The translations under genes and the position numbers were made by a program. From Eisenbergiella porci (GTDB lineage Bacteria > Bacillota > Clostridia > Lachnospirales > Lachnospiraceae), in assembly GCF_009696275.1 (NCBI RefSeq), contig NZ_VUMI01000019.1, positions 31,675 to 95,674 of the forward strand: a DNA stretch of 64,000 bases, in the 5' to 3' direction. Shown in pieces: positions 18,313 to 27,409 of the stretch (positions are counted from its first letter, which is position 1; each line of letters starts with the position of its first letter). The notes below the pieces were generated by a model that saw only the letters and a program-made list of their open reading frames with translations, was not told the origin of the DNA and did not search any database.

Positions 18313-19347
18313 ATGCAGGTAGTGGTAGGAATAGATATAGGAGGAACGAAGTGTGCGGTGTCCTTTGCCAGACAGCATTCCGACGATATCATATTTCTTG
18401 ATAAAGTGCGGATGGAGACCGAGACGGAGGATTTTGACAGGGCGATGGAAAGCTTTATCGAAATCATCCGGGAAAGATTCAGACGGAACCCGGACTGGAA
18501 GCTGACATCCATCGGCATATCCTGCGGAGGGCCGCTGGATGCCGGAAAGGGCCTGATACTGTCGCCTCCCAACCTGCCCCGGTGGGACAGGGCGGATGTG
18601 TACACACCGCTGAAGAAGGCCTTCGGCGTGCCGGTGATGCTGCAGAACGATGCGGATGCCTGTGCGCTGGCGGAATGGAGCATGGGAGCGGGAAAAGGCT
18701 GCAGGAATATGATATTCCTTACCTTCGGGACAGGAATGGGAGCGGGGCTGATTCTGAATAATGAGCTGTACAGCGGTACCACAAGCATGGCCGGCGAGGT
18801 GGGGCATATCAGGATGGAAAAGGAAGGCCCCTTTGGTTACGGAAAGTATGGATCGTTTGAGGGCTTCTGCAGCGGCGGCGGGATCGCCAAGCTGGGCCGG
18901 ATGATGGCGGAGGAAGCGCTTCGGGAAGGGAAAACGCCTCTTTTCTGCCAAAGCGAGGCGGAGCTTGACAGCATTTCCTGCAAGTCCATCGCGGAGGCGC
19001 TGGAACAGGGAGACGAGCTGGCGGCGGAGATTTTTGATATTGTGGGAACCTATCTGGGAAGAGGGCTTTCCGTGCTCATCGATATCCTGAATCCGGAAAT
19101 GATAGTGATTGGCAGTATTTACGCCAGGCAGAAAAACGTACTGGATAAAAAGATGAGGGAAGCGCTGGAGCAGGAGGCGCTTCCTGTATCAAGAAAGGCA
19201 TGCAGAATCGTTCCGGCAAGCCTGGGCGAGCTGATTGGGGATTACGCGGCGGTTTCTGTAGGAATCAAGGCTTATCAGGATCTGTACCGGCATGCGGAGC
19301 GGTTCAGCGTGCAGATGAAGTTGGATACGGAGGAATATCAGATATGA
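18313..19347 (+). CDS. ROK-family sugar kinase (glucokinase-like, lacking the zinc motif)
   Basis: A 344-residue ROK kinase with no DNA-binding domain: VVGIDIGGTKCAVSFA at the start, ISCGGPLDAGKG, TFGTGMGAGLILN and AGEVGHIRM. Most ROK kinases then have a CxCGxxGCxE zinc motif; here the segment reads FGYGKYGSFEGFCSGGG, so the cysteines are lost although the glycine frame and Glu are kept. Glucose, mannose or N-acetylmannosamine kinases are all possible; in this operon glucose or mannose is most likely. GGAGGT overlaps the GH2 stop, and the 3' end overlaps the MBL-fold start by 4 bases, showing tight coupling. Confidence 0.8.
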   Translation: MQVVVGIDIGGTKCAVSFARQHSDDIIFLDKVRMETETEDFDRAMESFIEIIRERFRRNPDWKLTSIGISCGGPLDAGKGLILSPPNLPRWDRADVYTPLKKAFGVPVMLQNDADACALAEWSMGAGKGCRNMIFLTFGTGMGAGLILNNELYSGTTSMAGEVGHIRMEKEGPFGYGKYGSFEGFCSGGGIAKLGRMMAEEALREGKTPLFCQSEAELDSISCKSIAEALEQGDELAAEIFDIVGTYLGRGLSVLIDILNPEMIVIGSIYARQKNVLDKKMREALEQEALPVSRKACRIVPASLGELIGDYAAVSVGIKAYQDLYRHAERFSVQMKLDTEEYQI

Positions 19348-20063
19348 AGCTTTTAACGAATATATACCAGGTTGGCGGCCCCAGCCTGACCCATTTCTTT
19401 GATGCCACGGTTACTCTGCTGAAGGGGAAGGACGGATGGTTCCTCATAGACTGCGGTACGCCGGAAGGGTATGAGCAGGTGAAGGAAAATATCAGAAAGG
19501 CCGGCGTGGAGCCTTCGCAGATAAAATTTATTCTGGGAACGCATGGACACTACGACCATGTGGGGGCGGCGCATCTCTGGAAGGAGGAGTTCGGCTGCCG
19601 GCTGTTCCTCCATGCCTTGGATCGGGAGCAGGTGGAAGCGGGGGATTCCGTAAAAACCTCCGCTGCGCTTCTGTACGGAACGCAGTCCGTGCCTTGTCTT
19701 GTGGATGGGCTGATTGCGGAAGGCGACGCCTGGGAAGGGGAGGGCTTTACGGTGGAAGCGCTGTATACGCCCGGACATACGATGGGGTCGGTAAGCTTTG
19801 AGGTTACGGCAGGCGACTACCGGCTGCTGATAGCGGGGGACGCTGTTTGGGGCGGCTTCAGTGAGAAAATCGGTTCCAGCGAGGAAGCATGGCGGGAGAC
19901 GCTGGATAAAATCACCTCCAGACATTATGATTTTTATACCTTCGGGCATGTGAATCCGCAGCTGATAGCGGATGCGGATGAACGGCTGAAGGAAGCGAAA
20001 ATGGCTTTTGGAAATTATTATAATCCCTGGTTTAAGACTTTCTTCGAAACCTATAGGTATTAG
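19344..20063 (+). CDS. MBL-fold metallohydrolase (glyoxalase II-like)
   Basis: A 239-residue metallo-beta-lactamase-fold protein with the metal motif GTHGHYDHVGAAHLW near residue 67, the third-metal histidine in TPGHTMGSVSFE, the bridging Asp in IAGDAVWGGF and a final His in TFGHVNP. Family members hydrolyse thioesters, lactones or phosphoesters. It starts within the ROK kinase stop codon and is the last gene before the 51-bp palindrome. A sugar-lactone or sugar-phosphate substrate is reasonable from context but is inference. Confidence 0.75.
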   Translation: MKLLTNIYQVGGPSLTHFFDATVTLLKGKDGWFLIDCGTPEGYEQVKENIRKAGVEPSQIKFILGTHGHYDHVGAAHLWKEEFGCRLFLHALDREQVEAGDSVKTSAALLYGTQSVPCLVDGLIAEGDAWEGEGFTVEALYTPGHTMGSVSFEVTAGDYRLLIAGDAVWGGFSEKIGSSEEAWRETLDKITSRHYDFYTFGHVNPQLIADADERLKEAKMAFGNYYNPWFKTFFETYRY

Positions 20064-20071
20064 ATGAGTGG

Positions 20072-20196
20072 GGCCCCGGTTCGTCCTGTTTTTGTCCGGC
20101 GCAGTCTTGCGGGGCTGTGGGCCTGCGGTAGGGCGCTCACCGGATGCCCACAGCCCCGCAAGACTGCGCCGGACAAAAACAGGACGAACCGGGGCC
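20072..20196. repeat. Perfect 51-bp inverted repeat (giant hairpin)
   Basis: Left arm 20072-20122 and right arm 20146-20196 are exact reverse complements over 51 bases, with a 23-base loop that has its own CGGT/ACCG stem. It begins 8 bases after the MBL-gene stop and precedes gtfA by 78 bases. There is no T-run, so it is not an ordinary terminator, and the stem is several times longer than needed for one. As RNA it would be a double-stranded rod. It divides the importer operon from the sucrose phosphorylase block. Confidence 0.95.
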
Positions 20197-20273
20197 GCGG
20201 AGGTTGTTGGAAGAGAAGAAGGACAAAAGATAAAAAGGACAAAGTTATTTAGGATTGGATGGGATAGAGTGTT

Positions 20274-21737
20274 ATGAAGAATAAGATTATGTTGATTACG
20301 TATGCGGACAGCTTCGGGAAGGATTTGAAGGAGCTGAAATGGGTGGTGGATAGGTACTTTAAGAGGGAGATCAATGGGATTCATGTGCTGCCGTTTTTTC
20401 CTTCTTCGGGGGACCGGGGGTTTGCGCCTGTGAATTACAGGGAGGTTGATCCGGCGTTCGGGGACTGGGAGGATGTGAAGGCGCTGGCGGGAGAGTATGA
20501 GCTGATGTTTGATTTTATGATCAATCATCTTTCGCGGAGGAGTCCGGAGTTCCTGGATTTTATAGAGAAGCATGATGCGTCGGAATATGCGGATATGTTT
20601 CTGCGGTTTAAAAAGTTCTGGCCGGGCGGGGAGCCTACGCAGGAGCAGGTGGATTTGCTGAATAAGAGAAAGCCTTGCGCGCCTTGCGAGGAGATTCGTT
20701 TTGCAGACGGAAGCACGGAAAAAATATGGTGTACATTCGACGATGAGCAGATGGATCTGAATCTGGAATCGGAGGCGGCATGGAAATTCGTGGAGAGTAC
20801 GCTGCGGTTTCTGATGGAGCAGGGAGCGGGGATGATTCGTCTGGATGCTTTTGCGTTTGCCACGAAGAAGCTGAATACCTCCTGCTTTTTTATTGAGCCG
20901 GAAATGTGGGATATGATGAAGCGTGTGCAGGGGATTCTGGATGAGAAGGGGATTCCCATGCTGCCGGAGATTCATGACCATTATACGGTGCAGCTGAAGA
21001 TTGCGGAGCATGGGTATACGGTATATGATTTTGTGCTTCCGGTGATGGTACTGCATACGCTGTACAGTCAGAGCAGCAGGCGTATCAGGCATTGGCTTTC
21101 CATCTGTCCAAGGGATCAGCACACTACGCTGGATACGCATGACGGGCTGGGGACTGTGGATGTGGAGGATCTGCTTTCCGAAGAGGAGCTGCAGGCGGTA
21201 ATTGATCAGACGGAAAAGTATGGGGCGAATTTTAAATGGGATTACAGTCAGAAGGCTTTGGGAGAAAAGCGGGTGTATCAGATTAACTGTTCTTATTATT
21301 CCGCAGTGGGTGAGGATGACGACAGTTATCTGCTGTCCCGGGCGATTCAGTTTTTTACGCCGGGTGTGCCGCAGGTATATTATATGGGGCTGCTGGCCGG
21401 GGAAAATGATTATGAGCTGATGGAGCGGACCAATTATGACAGGAATATCAGCCGGCATAATTATACGGTGGAAGAGATTGAGGCAGCGGTGGAAAAGCCT
21501 GTTGTGAAACGGCTGCGGCGTCTGATGCAGTTTAGGAATGCGTATCCGGTGTTTGACGGGGAAATGTCCCTGCCCGGGACGGAGGATTCCAGGCTGGTGG
21601 TCAGGTGGACGGACGGCGGGCTGGAGGCTGTGCTGGATGTGGATCTGAAGGCGAGGACGTTTGTGATTACCTATCTGGATAAGAACGGTATGGAAATGAT
21701 TTTGAACCTGGAAGAGGATTTTTACTGGGATGAGTGA
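20274..21737 (+). CDS. gtfA: Sucrose phosphorylase family enzyme (GH13_18)
   Basis: A 487-residue cytoplasmic GH13_18 enzyme that tracks the Streptococcus mutans GtfA type along its length: MLITYADSFGKDLKELK, GIHVLPFFPSSGDRGFAP, YELMFDFMINHLSRRSPEF, IRLDAFAFA (nucleophile Asp near 191), LPEIHDHYTVQ (acid/base Glu near 231) and TTLDTHDGLG (stabilising Asp). The reaction is reversible phosphorolysis of sucrose to glucose 1-phosphate and fructose. Relatives acting on sucrose 6'-phosphate, glucosylglycerol or glucosylglycerate share these motifs, so the acceptor is not certain. Its ribosome site is weak (GGGATAGAG). The last 8 bases overlap the FAD oxidoreductase gene. Confidence 0.85.
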   Translation: MKNKIMLITYADSFGKDLKELKWVVDRYFKREINGIHVLPFFPSSGDRGFAPVNYREVDPAFGDWEDVKALAGEYELMFDFMINHLSRRSPEFLDFIEKHDASEYADMFLRFKKFWPGGEPTQEQVDLLNKRKPCAPCEEIRFADGSTEKIWCTFDDEQMDLNLESEAAWKFVESTLRFLMEQGAGMIRLDAFAFATKKLNTSCFFIEPEMWDMMKRVQGILDEKGIPMLPEIHDHYTVQLKIAEHGYTVYDFVLPVMVLHTLYSQSSRRIRHWLSICPRDQHTTLDTHDGLGTVDVEDLLSEEELQAVIDQTEKYGANFKWDYSQKALGEKRVYQINCSYYSAVGEDDDSYLLSRAIQFFTPGVPQVYYMGLLAGENDYELMERTNYDRNISRHNYTVEEIEAAVEKPVVKRLRRLMQFRNAYPVFDGEMSLPGTEDSRLVVRWTDGGLEAVLDVDLKARTFVITYLDKNGMEMILNLEEDFYWDE

Positions 21738-24681
21738 AAAAATAACTGGTCTGCCCATAATCGGTGATGTGGATCTGTGCGTGCTGGGAGGAAAACTGCA
21801 TACAGTGTACCGGGCGCTTTCGTTGGCAAGGCAGGGAAAGAAGGTGCTGTTGGCGGTGAAGGAAAGCTGTCTGGGTGAGGATATCTGCCAGACCTTCCGT
21901 TACCGGCTTTCGGAGGAGGAGTGTTCTTTTTTCCCGGAGGAGACGCGTACGAAGAAGCTGGGGCTGCTGCGGCCGGACGAGGGAAAGAGATTTCTGGAGG
22001 ATTGCTGCCTGGAGGCGGGGATAACGCTGCTTTATGGGATCTGGCCCGTGGATTGCCCGGAGGAGGGCAGGGATAGCTCCTGGGAGGCTGCCGGCAGCAG
22101 GAAGAGGCTGGTCCGCGTTGCTGCAAAGGGCGGCCTGTTCGGGATTCTCTGCGATGAGGTGTGGCAGGAGGAAGCTGCCGTTGCGGAAAATGGTTATGAG
22201 TATACGGTCCTGGCAGGCGGTTTCCCGGGAATGGATGCCTTTGAAAAGAAGGGAAGCGTACGGTGCGGGGAGAAAGAGGTCTTCTTCTGCCTGGAAGGGG
22301 AAGAGGGAAAAGGGCTGCTCACCATTTCCCTGCCGGACGGCGCATTGTGTAAGAAGGAGTCAGGACAGACGGATGGGTCTGCATGGCTGCTGACGGAGGC
22401 GCAGGAAACGGCGGCTGAAGTGTTCGGCAGGCTGAAGCAGGAGCTGCCGTGGCTGCAGCTGGGGCGTTTTGCGCCGCGGGCGGCGGTGACGGTGGATGCT
22501 GCGGAAGGAAAAGGCGGGGAACATAAGGCCGGGATGGCAAAAGGACAGGAGAACCGCCTTTACGGGCCGGACTGGAAGCGGTTTCCGGCGAATAAGGCGG
22601 AGGGCTGCAGAACGTGTGCCATAAGTTCGGGAGATCCCTCGCTTCGCTGCGGGGAGGCGGGAATTTACAGGAAGCTTCCGGTGATGGATTCGGCGGCGCT
22701 CCGGGAGGAGCATTACGACCTGGTGGTGGCAGGCGGCGGGACGGCGGGTGCTATGGCGGCTTTGTATGCGGCCAGAGGAGGCCTGCGCACCGTGCTGCTG
22801 GAGCCGATGTATACGCTGGGCGGCACGGCCACGGCGGGCGGCGTGAGTACCTATTGGTTCGGGAACCGGTTCCATGATGTACGGGAGATTGATGCGGAAA
22901 CGGAGAAAATGGCGGCGCCGATGGGGCTTCCCCGCAGAGAAGGGATCTGGGATAGGGCGGATGATTTCCATCCGGGGATCCGCGGGACGGTTTTGGCCAG
23001 ACTGTGTCTGGAGGCTGGTGTTGAGCTTCGGTTTGGCAGCATGGTTTTCGGAACCCTTTGTGAGAGGACTGCAGAAGGCAGGCGTTGCTGCGGGGCTGCG
23101 GCAGCCGGGCCTGACGGTTTGTACGGATATTACGGCAGGGCTGTGATCGATGCCACAGGCGACGGGGATCTGGCGGTATCCGCAGGGGCGGACGCTGTAT
23201 ACGGTTCGGAAAGGGATTGTATCACCTATTGGGCTTCCCTGGCGCAGTATACGGATGTGAACCGTTACCGGAACAATTTTTCTTCCATGGTCGTTTCTGC
23301 GGATCCGGCGGATATGACACGTTTTATATTGCTGGGAAGGCGCAGGGGGGAACAGACCTGTGATCACGGCGGTTATGTCAGCATGCGGGAGAGCAGGCAT
23401 GTGAAGGGAGTATACACGGTAAACCTGAAGGATTTGATGGATTTTCGCACCTATCCGGATGCTTTGTATACCTGCTACTCCAATTATGATCCTAAAGGAA
23501 AGCTGGATGCGGACGTTATCTACTGCGGTGTGCTTCCTCCCCAGGTAAAAATACAGATTCCTCTTTCCGCACTGCTTCCCTGTGAGGAAGGGGGCGGACG
23601 GATAGAGGGGCTTTATGTGGCGGGCAAGGCTGTGAGCGCCACACATAATGTGTTTCCAAGCATACGTATGCAACCGGATTTGATGCATCAGGGAGCTGTG
23701 CTGGGCGGGCTGCTGGCTGAGAGCCTGAAGCAGGGCATACTGCCGGAACAGATGGAGTGCGCAAAAAGAAGGGAATTCCTTTTAAAGCTGACGGAGGATC
23801 CGCTGACGCTTCCTGCCTTGGAAGGAAAAAACGGAGAAGCAGGAAAACAGGCTCTGGAGAAGACGGTTTACAGGATAACTGCCGCGTCCAGGACCCACTG
23901 GGTGGATGTGCCATTTATATATGAAGAAACAGAGGAGTCTCCTGTTACGGCTGCAGTGACGGCAGAGTCGGAGGAGGTCCTTCCCCTTCTGCTGAAAAGG
24001 CTTCAGGAGGAAACCTCGCCATATGACTGGAAAAAAGGCGAAGCTTCGGATGGATGTCCGCAGGAGTGTGTGGGAGGCCTGCGTATCCGGCTGATCGGCC
24101 TGTGTCTGTGGCATGGCTGGGAGGAGGATGCGGAGGAATACGCCGCATTCGTAGAGCAGGAGCTGTCCGGCAGCGGGCTTCCGGAAAGAGCCGGATCTGT
24201 CATGTGTGCACAGCTGCTTCCGGATCATGGCGTGATGCCGGAGACGGTTTACCATATGAATCTTCTGGGAAGAAGCGGGAAGGACTGTATTCTCCCTGTT
24301 TTTGAAAGGGCGCTTATGCTGCTGGCTGCGGCGGACCGGGATTATGAGGATATCCATCGGGGAATTTACCATTATGTGGAGAGCTTTGCTTATGCTGCGG
24401 AGCACAGCGGCAGAAAGGAGTTTATTCCCATGCTGCAGAAGCTGATCCGTTTTCCGGAATTCGCAGAGTGCATGAAGGAGGAACGGCAGGTAGTGCTTAT
24501 GACGGAACGGCTGCAGATTTTGTATCTGATTCTCTGCCGCGCGCTGGCAGGGCTGGGAGAGGAGGACGGCGTGCGGGGACTGCGCACATTGCAGAGTTAT
24601 CCGGCAGGCCTTGCCGTCCGCCTTTCGGCAGGAAGAGCCGAAAGGGAAGAGAGAAAGCGAAGAAACCAGAAAATATGGTAG
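21730..24681 (+). CDS. Large FAD-dependent oxidoreductase with two Rossmann-like modules
   Basis: A 983-residue protein. A canonical FAD-binding motif YDLVVAGGGTAGAMAALYAA starts near residue 329, followed by GGTATAGGVSTYW and IDATGDGDLAVSAGADAVYG, the hallmark of the FAD_oxidored (PF12831-like) family. A second, weaker dinucleotide-like stretch DLCVLGGKLHTVYRALSLAR lies at residues 15-34, so the N-terminal 320 residues look like a degenerate copy or fused partner domain. The C-terminal 270 residues are helical. It overlaps gtfA by 8 bases, so the two are translationally coupled. Members occur in sugar-degradation clusters and may oxidise a sugar hydroxyl; the substrate is unknown. Confidence 0.72.
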   Translation: MSEKITGLPIIGDVDLCVLGGKLHTVYRALSLARQGKKVLLAVKESCLGEDICQTFRYRLSEEECSFFPEETRTKKLGLLRPDEGKRFLEDCCLEAGITLLYGIWPVDCPEEGRDSSWEAAGSRKRLVRVAAKGGLFGILCDEVWQEEAAVAENGYEYTVLAGGFPGMDAFEKKGSVRCGEKEVFFCLEGEEGKGLLTISLPDGALCKKESGQTDGSAWLLTEAQETAAEVFGRLKQELPWLQLGRFAPRAAVTVDAAEGKGGEHKAGMAKGQENRLYGPDWKRFPANKAEGCRTCAISSGDPSLRCGEAGIYRKLPVMDSAALREEHYDLVVAGGGTAGAMAALYAARGGLRTVLLEPMYTLGGTATAGGVSTYWFGNRFHDVREIDAETEKMAAPMGLPRREGIWDRADDFHPGIRGTVLARLCLEAGVELRFGSMVFGTLCERTAEGRRCCGAAAAGPDGLYGYYGRAVIDATGDGDLAVSAGADAVYGSERDCITYWASLAQYTDVNRYRNNFSSMVVSADPADMTRFILLGRRRGEQTCDHGGYVSMRESRHVKGVYTVNLKDLMDFRTYPDALYTCYSNYDPKGKLDADVIYCGVLPPQVKIQIPLSALLPCEEGGGRIEGLYVAGKAVSATHNVFPSIRMQPDLMHQGAVLGGLLAESLKQGILPEQMECAKRREFLLKLTEDPLTLPALEGKNGEAGKQALEKTVYRITAASRTHWVDVPFIYEETEESPVTAAVTAESEEVLPLLLKRLQEETSPYDWKKGEASDGCPQECVGGLRIRLIGLCLWHGWEEDAEEYAAFVEQELSGSGLPERAGSVMCAQLLPDHGVMPETVYHMNLLGRSGKDCILPVFERALMLLAAADRDYEDIHRGIYHYVESFAYAAEHSGRKEFIPMLQKLIRFPEFAECMKEERQVVLMTERLQILYLILCRALAGLGEEDGVRGLRTLQSYPAGLAVRLSAGRAEREERKRRNQKIW

Positions 24682-24777
24682 CGGTTCAGCCCCGTCTGAA
24701 CTGTTATAACGATTCAGTCACAGGAAAACAGACAGAAAGAGGCGGCGGGAACCGCCGGAAAAGGGTTATATCGTACT

Positions 24778-27354
24778 ATGAATAAAAAAGAACTTTACAT
24801 GATAGGAAATTCACATATCGATCCGGTCTGGTTCTGGAACTGGGAGGAAGGGATGCAGGAGGTGAAGGCTACCTATGCATCGGCCCTGGAGCGGATGAAG
24901 GAATTTGACGACTTTAAATTTACCTCCACCTCCACGCTGTTTTTTGAATGGATAGAGGGAATCCTTCCGGAGATGTTTGAGGAGATTAGGCAGCGTGTGG
25001 CGGAGGGAAGATGGGAAATTACAGGAGGCTGGTTCCTGGAGCCGGACTGCATCCTTCCCTGTGGAGAGGCTTTTGTCAGGCAGGGGCTGTACGCCCAGAG
25101 GTATCTGCTGGATCATTTCGGGAAGCTGTGTACCATCGGTTCCAATGTGGACAGCTTCGGCCATAACCATGTTCTCCCCCAGATATTGAAAAAAAGCGGC
25201 ATGGATTCCTATGTGTTCATGCGCCCCAGGCTGGATACCCCGGTTTTTGTATGGGAGAGCGATGACGGCAGTCGTGTAAATGCAATCAGCCTTCCTGCGG
25301 AATATACCACCTGGTTCCATGAACCCACGGTAAAAAATATAGAAACCACGCTGGAACGCACCATGGAGTATGATAAAATGCCCTGCTGCTACGGTGTGGG
25401 CAATCACGGCGGAGGTCCCACGATAGAAAACATCAACAGCATACTGAGCCTCCGGAAGGATAAGGAAGCCTTTGCCGCCTATGGGGACGTACAGCTGAAA
25501 TTTTCCACCTATACGGAATTCCTGGAAGCGATAACCGGGGATGCGGCCGCATCAGGTACGAAGCTGCCTGTGTTGAGAGGCCCTTTTGAAAAGGTAAATG
25601 AAGGCTGCTATTCCATTGATTCAGAGTTCAAGCGACTGAACCGGCTGGCGGAAAGCAGGCTGATGGAAGCCGAAAACCTGATGAGTATGGAGGCGATGCT
25701 TTCCGACGGCGGTGACGGGAGCGAGCTGGCCTGGAGGAAGCAGACCGGGGAAATGGAAGCGCTGTGGAAGGTTCTTTTGTTCAACGAATTCCATGACACC
25801 ATGGGCGGAACCACCATCAAATCAGCCAGGGATGAAGCCATTATGCAGCTTTCCGGCGTATGTGCCCAGGCCGGCAAAATAAAGGCGCTGGCAATACAGG
25901 GAATTGTAAACAGGCTTTCCACCAGGGGAGAGGGCTTCCCGCTGGTTCTGTTCAACACGGACAGCCAGCCGTTTGATGATTATGTGGAGGCCGAGCTGGA
26001 ATGGTTCTGCCAGGCCCCGCTGAAGCTTCTCGGCCCGGCGGCGATAGCTGCGGATGCATCCATGGATGCTGTCTCTTACCAGGAAATCCCCTACCAGAGA
26101 ATCCATACGGATGCCAAGGTAAGGCATACCACGCTGGGCGGCAGGAGGAGATTTGTTTTCAGGGCGCAGGTACCGGCCTTTGGCTTTGCCGTATACCGTA
26201 CGGTGAAGGAGGAGCCGTCCCTTTGCTTCAATAATTCCATGGAAATTGACAATCCCTGTGCGGATACCCTGGAAAATGAATTTATTTGCGCTCGGTTTGA
26301 CACCGCTACGGGAGCGCTGGTTTCCCTGACGGATAAAGAAACGGGATACGATGCCCTGAAGGGACCGTGCGGCGTGCGCGTGTACACGGATGAAAGGGAT
26401 GCCTGGGGTGGACTGCAGGGCAGGAGATATGAGGACAGGAATGCTTCCTTCCATCTGCTCAGTATAGAAAAAGTGGAAAGCGGCAGAGTCCGGGAGGTTA
26501 TCCGTGTGCGTACGGCCTTTGAAGGAACCACGCTGGAGCAGCTGTATTCCCTGGGAGCGGAGGAAAAAGAGCTGAGGGTGGAAAACAGGCTGATTTTCAA
26601 TCATAACTGGACGCTGCTGAAGGCGGCCTTCCCCACCGGAAAGGAATGCATCCATATGGCGGCGGAAACAGCCTATGGCATTCTGGAAAGAGATCTGAAG
26701 GGGGATGCCGCGGAGTATTATATGCAGCGCTTCCTGGATGTGCAGGATCAGGAGGGCAGAGGGCTGGCCATTGCCAATGACGGGAAATACGCCTTTAACA
26801 TGACGGAGGGCAGAACCCAGATTACCCTTTGCAGAAGCGCCATTTATGCCCAGGGCAACAGCCCGGACTGGTACAACGGAAAGGAAAGCTATCAGTATAC
26901 GGATATTGGGCCTCAATGCTTCCGGTTTGTCCTGAAGCCTCACGGAAGGAAGCTGCCGTCCTCAGAATACTACCGGATTGCCGTTAAAATAAATTCTCCG
27001 GTTTCTTATCTGGCGGACAGCGCCCATGAGGGAAGCAGGCGGCTTACCGCATGCAGCCTTGCAGGAATCAGAAAAGGCGGAGCGGCCGGAGGGGACTGCG
27101 ACAATGTCCGCATCATGCTGATGAAAAAATGTGAGGACGACAATTCCCTGATAGTCAGGCTTCTGGAAACGGAAGGAAGGGACACACAATGTGTACTCAC
27201 GGTAAATAAAATAAGCTATCCGGTGACCATCGGCCACCGGGAAATCCTCACCCTGAAGCTTCCCGGCACCCGGACGGCCGCGGGGGAGGCCACGGAGGTA
27301 AACCTGCTGGAATTTGCAGACTGTCAGGCCCCGGACGGCGGTAATACAGAGTAA
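24778..27354 (+). CDS. GH38 alpha-mannosidase (first of tandem pair)
   Basis: An 858-residue intracellular GH38 enzyme. The N-terminal catalytic domain has the zinc motif NSHIDPVWFW (His and Asp ligands), NVDSFGHNHVLPQ with the nucleophile/zinc Asp, and NEFHDTMGGTT with the fourth zinc ligand. GNHGGGPT is also family-typical. The C-terminal half is the beta-sandwich region. It should remove alpha-linked mannose from imported glycans. No signal peptide. The 96-base gap after the FAD gene holds no clear promoter, so it is probably part of the same operon. The following gene is a diverged paralogue. Confidence 0.88.
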   Translation: MNKKELYMIGNSHIDPVWFWNWEEGMQEVKATYASALERMKEFDDFKFTSTSTLFFEWIEGILPEMFEEIRQRVAEGRWEITGGWFLEPDCILPCGEAFVRQGLYAQRYLLDHFGKLCTIGSNVDSFGHNHVLPQILKKSGMDSYVFMRPRLDTPVFVWESDDGSRVNAISLPAEYTTWFHEPTVKNIETTLERTMEYDKMPCCYGVGNHGGGPTIENINSILSLRKDKEAFAAYGDVQLKFSTYTEFLEAITGDAAASGTKLPVLRGPFEKVNEGCYSIDSEFKRLNRLAESRLMEAENLMSMEAMLSDGGDGSELAWRKQTGEMEALWKVLLFNEFHDTMGGTTIKSARDEAIMQLSGVCAQAGKIKALAIQGIVNRLSTRGEGFPLVLFNTDSQPFDDYVEAELEWFCQAPLKLLGPAAIAADASMDAVSYQEIPYQRIHTDAKVRHTTLGGRRRFVFRAQVPAFGFAVYRTVKEEPSLCFNNSMEIDNPCADTLENEFICARFDTATGALVSLTDKETGYDALKGPCGVRVYTDERDAWGGLQGRRYEDRNASFHLLSIEKVESGRVREVIRVRTAFEGTTLEQLYSLGAEEKELRVENRLIFNHNWTLLKAAFPTGKECIHMAAETAYGILERDLKGDAAEYYMQRFLDVQDQEGRGLAIANDGKYAFNMTEGRTQITLCRSAIYAQGNSPDWYNGKESYQYTDIGPQCFRFVLKPHGRKLPSSEYYRIAVKINSPVSYLADSAHEGSRRLTACSLAGIRKGGAAGGDCDNVRIMLMKKCEDDNSLIVRLLETEGRDTQCVLTVNKISYPVTIGHREILTLKLPGTRTAAGEATEVNLLEFADCQAPDGGNTE

Positions 27355-27409
27355 CCTATAAATTTTCTGATATACAGTGCGGCGCACAGCAGCGCAGACA
27401 GGAGAGAGT

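Noticed and set aside
20064..20277. Small plus-strand frames across the 51-bp palindrome
   Set aside because: Their peptides are just readings of the two palindrome arms and have no start site or family.
19353..21758. Very long minus-strand open frame (801 codons) opposite the MBL gene, the palindrome and gtfA
   Set aside because: The product is rich in Arg, His, Pro and Ile without any domain, and it lies opposite two confidently identified genes. It is an antisense by-product of codon use.
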